Below are positions 61,801 through 64,000 of a stretch of DNA of 64,000 bases, in pieces. The stretch lies in contig QXVZ01025851.1 of NCBI GenBank assembly GCA_008931825.1, forward strand, positions 62,001 to 126,000, written 5' to 3'. The notes beneath the pieces are model-generated. The model searched no databases, was not told where the DNA came from, and was given only the letters and a program-made list of their open reading frames with translations. Numbering within the stretch: position 1 is the stretch's first letter; the number at the start of each line of letters is the position of its first letter. The position numbers and the translations under genes were made by a program. This stretch comes from Phallusia fumigata (Eukaryota > Chordata > Ascidiacea > Phlebobranchia > Ascidiidae).

Positions 61801-63169
61801 GGAACAGAATTTTGCAAAAAACTAGATGAACATTGTTGTTCAAGTGATACAGAATTTCCTTTATCAGATTCTGCTTCAACATTTTTGGGAGTTGTCTCTT
61901 TTTCTAAAAAACACACATTAAGTTTTTACATCGAAGCCTTTTTAGTCTCTAACATGACTTTTATTGCACTTGCACAAATATAAAAGATTAAAGCATTTTA
62001 GTTTTCAGTTGCTCAAAACTTATAACTCCTCTAATATTACCATCTTATAACACATGAATTGGTTGTTTGTGGCTATTCCTATGAGAGTGTGATCAGATCC
62101 ACTAGTTGTGCAGTAACGGTTTATAGATAATTACAAAACAAACTTTTTGGGATTTTCATTCAATTCTAGTCATTGTGAAAGCAAGGTTTGATATGTTTTA
62201 CAACCATAGAGCAGCTATTCCATGACTAAGTTAAAATTATACCATTGCATATGTCTTGAATGTGTCAACATACAAATGAGAACCGTAAAAGTCTATTTAG
62301 AGGCAATAAAACTTTGCTTTAAGGCAAGCTTTTAAAGAAGAAATACATCAGTATTTGGCACCTGATTTGTCAAATTAACTTTTGGTTAAGTTACAACAAT
62401 GCGATATTACTAAGTCACAGATATATTTATGAACTACGCACTGTTGCATCACAAGCGTGGGATGAATAAAAACTTCCTACTCAACATGACATCACTGATT
62501 GTTTTTCACAACACAACCTAGTCTATAGATGGTCCTTATATAAATGCCCAAATCATGAACAAACCTACTTAAATCAGTTCTGTGGAATGGAGTTTGCATC
62601 AGAAACGTAAAGTAGTACAGATTTTAGCAAATTACTTCGCAAGTTTTGTCAATGTGTGTACGACTATGGAACTTCTAGAAACTTTTGTGCAAAATTTAAC
62701 TTTCATTTGATCTTAGAAATGGTAATGGATATAAAACACAAAAGCAATTTGTTTTACCTTCAGACTTGACCTCATTTTGAAAAGAAAGAAACTCTAACAG
62801 TCTGTTGACATTAAAGTCATTTAACTGTGGACCAACATCTGAAACAATATAACAGATAATGGTACTGAAATAGAAATTCAAATCAGTAAAAACAATTAAA
62901 AAAAATAGTAAAACTTTTAGAATGGAAATTAAAACTACAATGTGTTATCAAAAACGTTTGACTAAATTCTAGAAGTTGCAAAAATGTACATCTAATGTCG
63001 TTAGACTAAAACTTCTCTAGATACACTTACTTGCTTCTTTAATCGCTTCAACAAGCTGACGACGCGAATAACCAAATGGAGTAAAATATTGCAGTAAGTT
63101 TTCGTAAATTGCAATCAATTCTTTATCGTCATTTCCTTCATCAGGTGGTAAATGAATGTGAGAGGCCAT
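49814..63169 (-). CDS. UBA-like repeat protein with C-terminal GlnD/DUF294-like nucleotidyltransferase region (2186 aa)
   Basis: Exons in transcript order: 63031-63169 (MASHIHLPP), 62758-62838, 61756-61903, 61436-61560, 61012-61089, 59173-60775, 58547-58662, 57901-57990 (or to 57892), 56592-57396, 56370-56476, 56113-56202, 55889-56054, 54805-54932, 54492-54569, 53797-53925, 53556-53660, 53090-53197, 52948-53029, 52366-52559, 49814-52002. Total 6561 nt, all phases join. Six helical modules (near residues 17-73, 137-190, 735-785, 1070-1125, 1198-1251, 1297-1365) show LGYS....EAI then NV.P....N...EYL, like UBA domains with a lengthened second loop. Residues 191-724 and 794-1061 are low-complexity, Ser/Asp/Glu-rich linkers. 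The last exon has helical TPR-like sequence (SAALFNAALVRMP) and a nucleotidyltransferase motif GMGSLARREVTPYSDFE (Ser1711, Asp1722, Glu1724). Likely intracellular, perhaps ubiquitin-binding. Substrate unknown. Confidence 0.85.
53985..54200. repeat. Dispersed repeat fragment in intron 14 of the UBA/nucleotidyltransferase gene
   Basis: 'gtgtagctgcagcgcg' and 'cctcgatccaccg' are reverse-orientation relatives of 29900-29950. The remaining bases of this intron show nothing further. Confidence 0.35.
55020..55120 (-). repeat. SINE head in intron 12 of the UBA/nucleotidyltransferase gene
   Basis: On the minus strand: 'ttggcctagcaattagcaca' (A-box-like head) then 'ggttgtgggttctaatcctg' (B box) and 'gtttgcaagaaactt'. 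The body is truncated. Confidence 0.65.
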
Positions 63170-63600
63170 AACTGACTAACAAAATGTAAGTTCTGGTTTG
63201 CAACTTTTACATTTTTGCGCCCCTGCCTCTGTCTGCCGTAAGTTTTCGATGTATGCAGCAATTGCTCATTGGTTGGTTCCTCTTTTCCAGCAAAAAAACT
63301 AACGCGTCACGGTGTAGCTTGAAAACACTGGTGTCAAAGTTCACTTTATCTGCTGAATAATAAAAAATTATTCAAAAAATATGGAACTAAATTTAAATAA
63401 AAAAATCAAGAACTAATATTACATTTTAATTTAAAACAGTAAGCTAAGTAATTTGTTCACTGTGACGAAGAACGCTGAAAATAATGTGGTATTTTTGCGC
63501 ATGCGCAGTTTGACCGCAGGCGACACCATTGCGAGTTGAGACGACGAAGGTCAAAAGCAAATCAGTAAGTACAAGATGGGTAACAAAGATGCATTGACCT
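63170..63600. promoter_or_regulatory. Probable divergent promoter with NRF1-type palindrome
   Basis: TGCGCATGCGCA at 63496-63507 is a perfect NRF1-type site. It lies about 330 bases upstream of the minus-strand start codon, in a locally CpG-richer stretch. To its right, 63530-63565 ends at a good plus-strand donor (GTAAGT) and could be a non-coding first exon of a gene leaving the window. 63170-63480 is otherwise plain. Confidence 0.45.
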
Positions 63601-64000
63601 GCAGGTGGGGATGTTCAAAGTAGAGTTTCGAATTGAAATTTGCCGTTTATATCGGATAATTAGAACTGATATTTTTTTTCGTAAACAAACGTGCGAAATT
63701 GGTGTGTACTCTGCGTTGATGGGCCTGACGCAACATGTAACGGGAGTATCGCCATGAAGTTAAATTTTCCGCGGCATCAACAAAAATTTAGATGCGTCGT
63801 TGATCATGTGATGTAACTAGTTTATTCGTACGTTTGTGGTGGCGTCAGGGCAAGAAAGTAGATGATTTACATTTTACTTACAAACGTTTTTTACAACTGT
63901 CGCACAAAACTACGACCACACGCCTGATATTGTCTGGACGTTGAAAAGAAAACCACCCCACGGTTACAACTAATCTAACCCAAGCCATATGGGGTACTTT
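63601..64000. other. Right end of window, no gene assigned
   Basis: No exon with family likeness is visible. A short plus-strand frame beginning ATGGGTAACAAAG at 63576 runs for about ten codons to a possible donor, but nothing supports it as coding. Confidence 0.4.

Noticed and set aside
63576-63610. Short first coding exon starting MGNKDA on the plus strand
   Set aside because: Ten codons and a weak donor, with no downstream exon in the window to test it.

Overview
This window is eukaryotic, AT-rich, multi-exon DNA from an animal. The genes have many short GT-AG exons, and the domains (SLC6 transporter, LCCL, ShKT, thrombospondin type 1, trypsin, an invertebrate GlnD/DUF294-like nucleotidyltransferase) are those of a marine invertebrate. 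Compact genes, many small tRNA-derived SINEs and hAT-type MITEs, and tandem SLC6 copies make an ascidian tunicate (Ciona-like) my best guess. That is an inference, not something the sequence proves. Single 'n' characters at 4529, 5452, 7993 and 10858 look like contig joins in a draft assembly.

Layout. (1) 1-26.5 kb, plus strand: a tandem array of four copies of one SLC6-type neurotransmitter/amino-acid transporter. Copies 1 (616-3939) and 2 (8327-11561) show only the exons from TM4 to the C terminus. Copies 3 (13082-19184, 599 aa, 14 exons) and 4 (20583-26505) have all 14 exons, but copy 4 carries a 7-bp deletion in its TM5 exon. The ground between copies is filled with SINEs, MITEs, tandem repeats and inverted repeats. 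(2) 27.3-33.5 kb, minus: a secreted serine protease of 391 aa (signal peptide, ShKT, TSP1, trypsin domain), 9 exons. (3) 35.4-48.8 kb, plus: a secreted protein of 1334 aa that is nothing but a signal peptide and 14 tandem LCCL domains, 29 exons, every intron in phase 1. (4) 49.8-63.2 kb, minus: a 20-exon gene for a 2186-aa protein with six UBA-like helical modules, each spread over an exon triplet, and a C-terminal GlnD/DUF294-like nucleotidyltransferase region. (5) 63.2-64 kb: a probable divergent promoter with a perfect NRF1-type palindrome.

I assembled exons by hand from splice sites and reading phase. For each complete model the exon lengths sum to a multiple of three with all phases joining, which is the main support for them. 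The strongest candidates for something undescribed are the all-LCCL protein, the UBA-repeat/nucleotidyltransferase protein, and the SLC6 subfamily in which the usual Na1 and chloride ligand residues appear replaced. The protease and the LCCL protein are divergently transcribed neighbours, both secreted and both built from extracellular modules seen in innate-defence or matrix proteins. A functional link between them is speculation.
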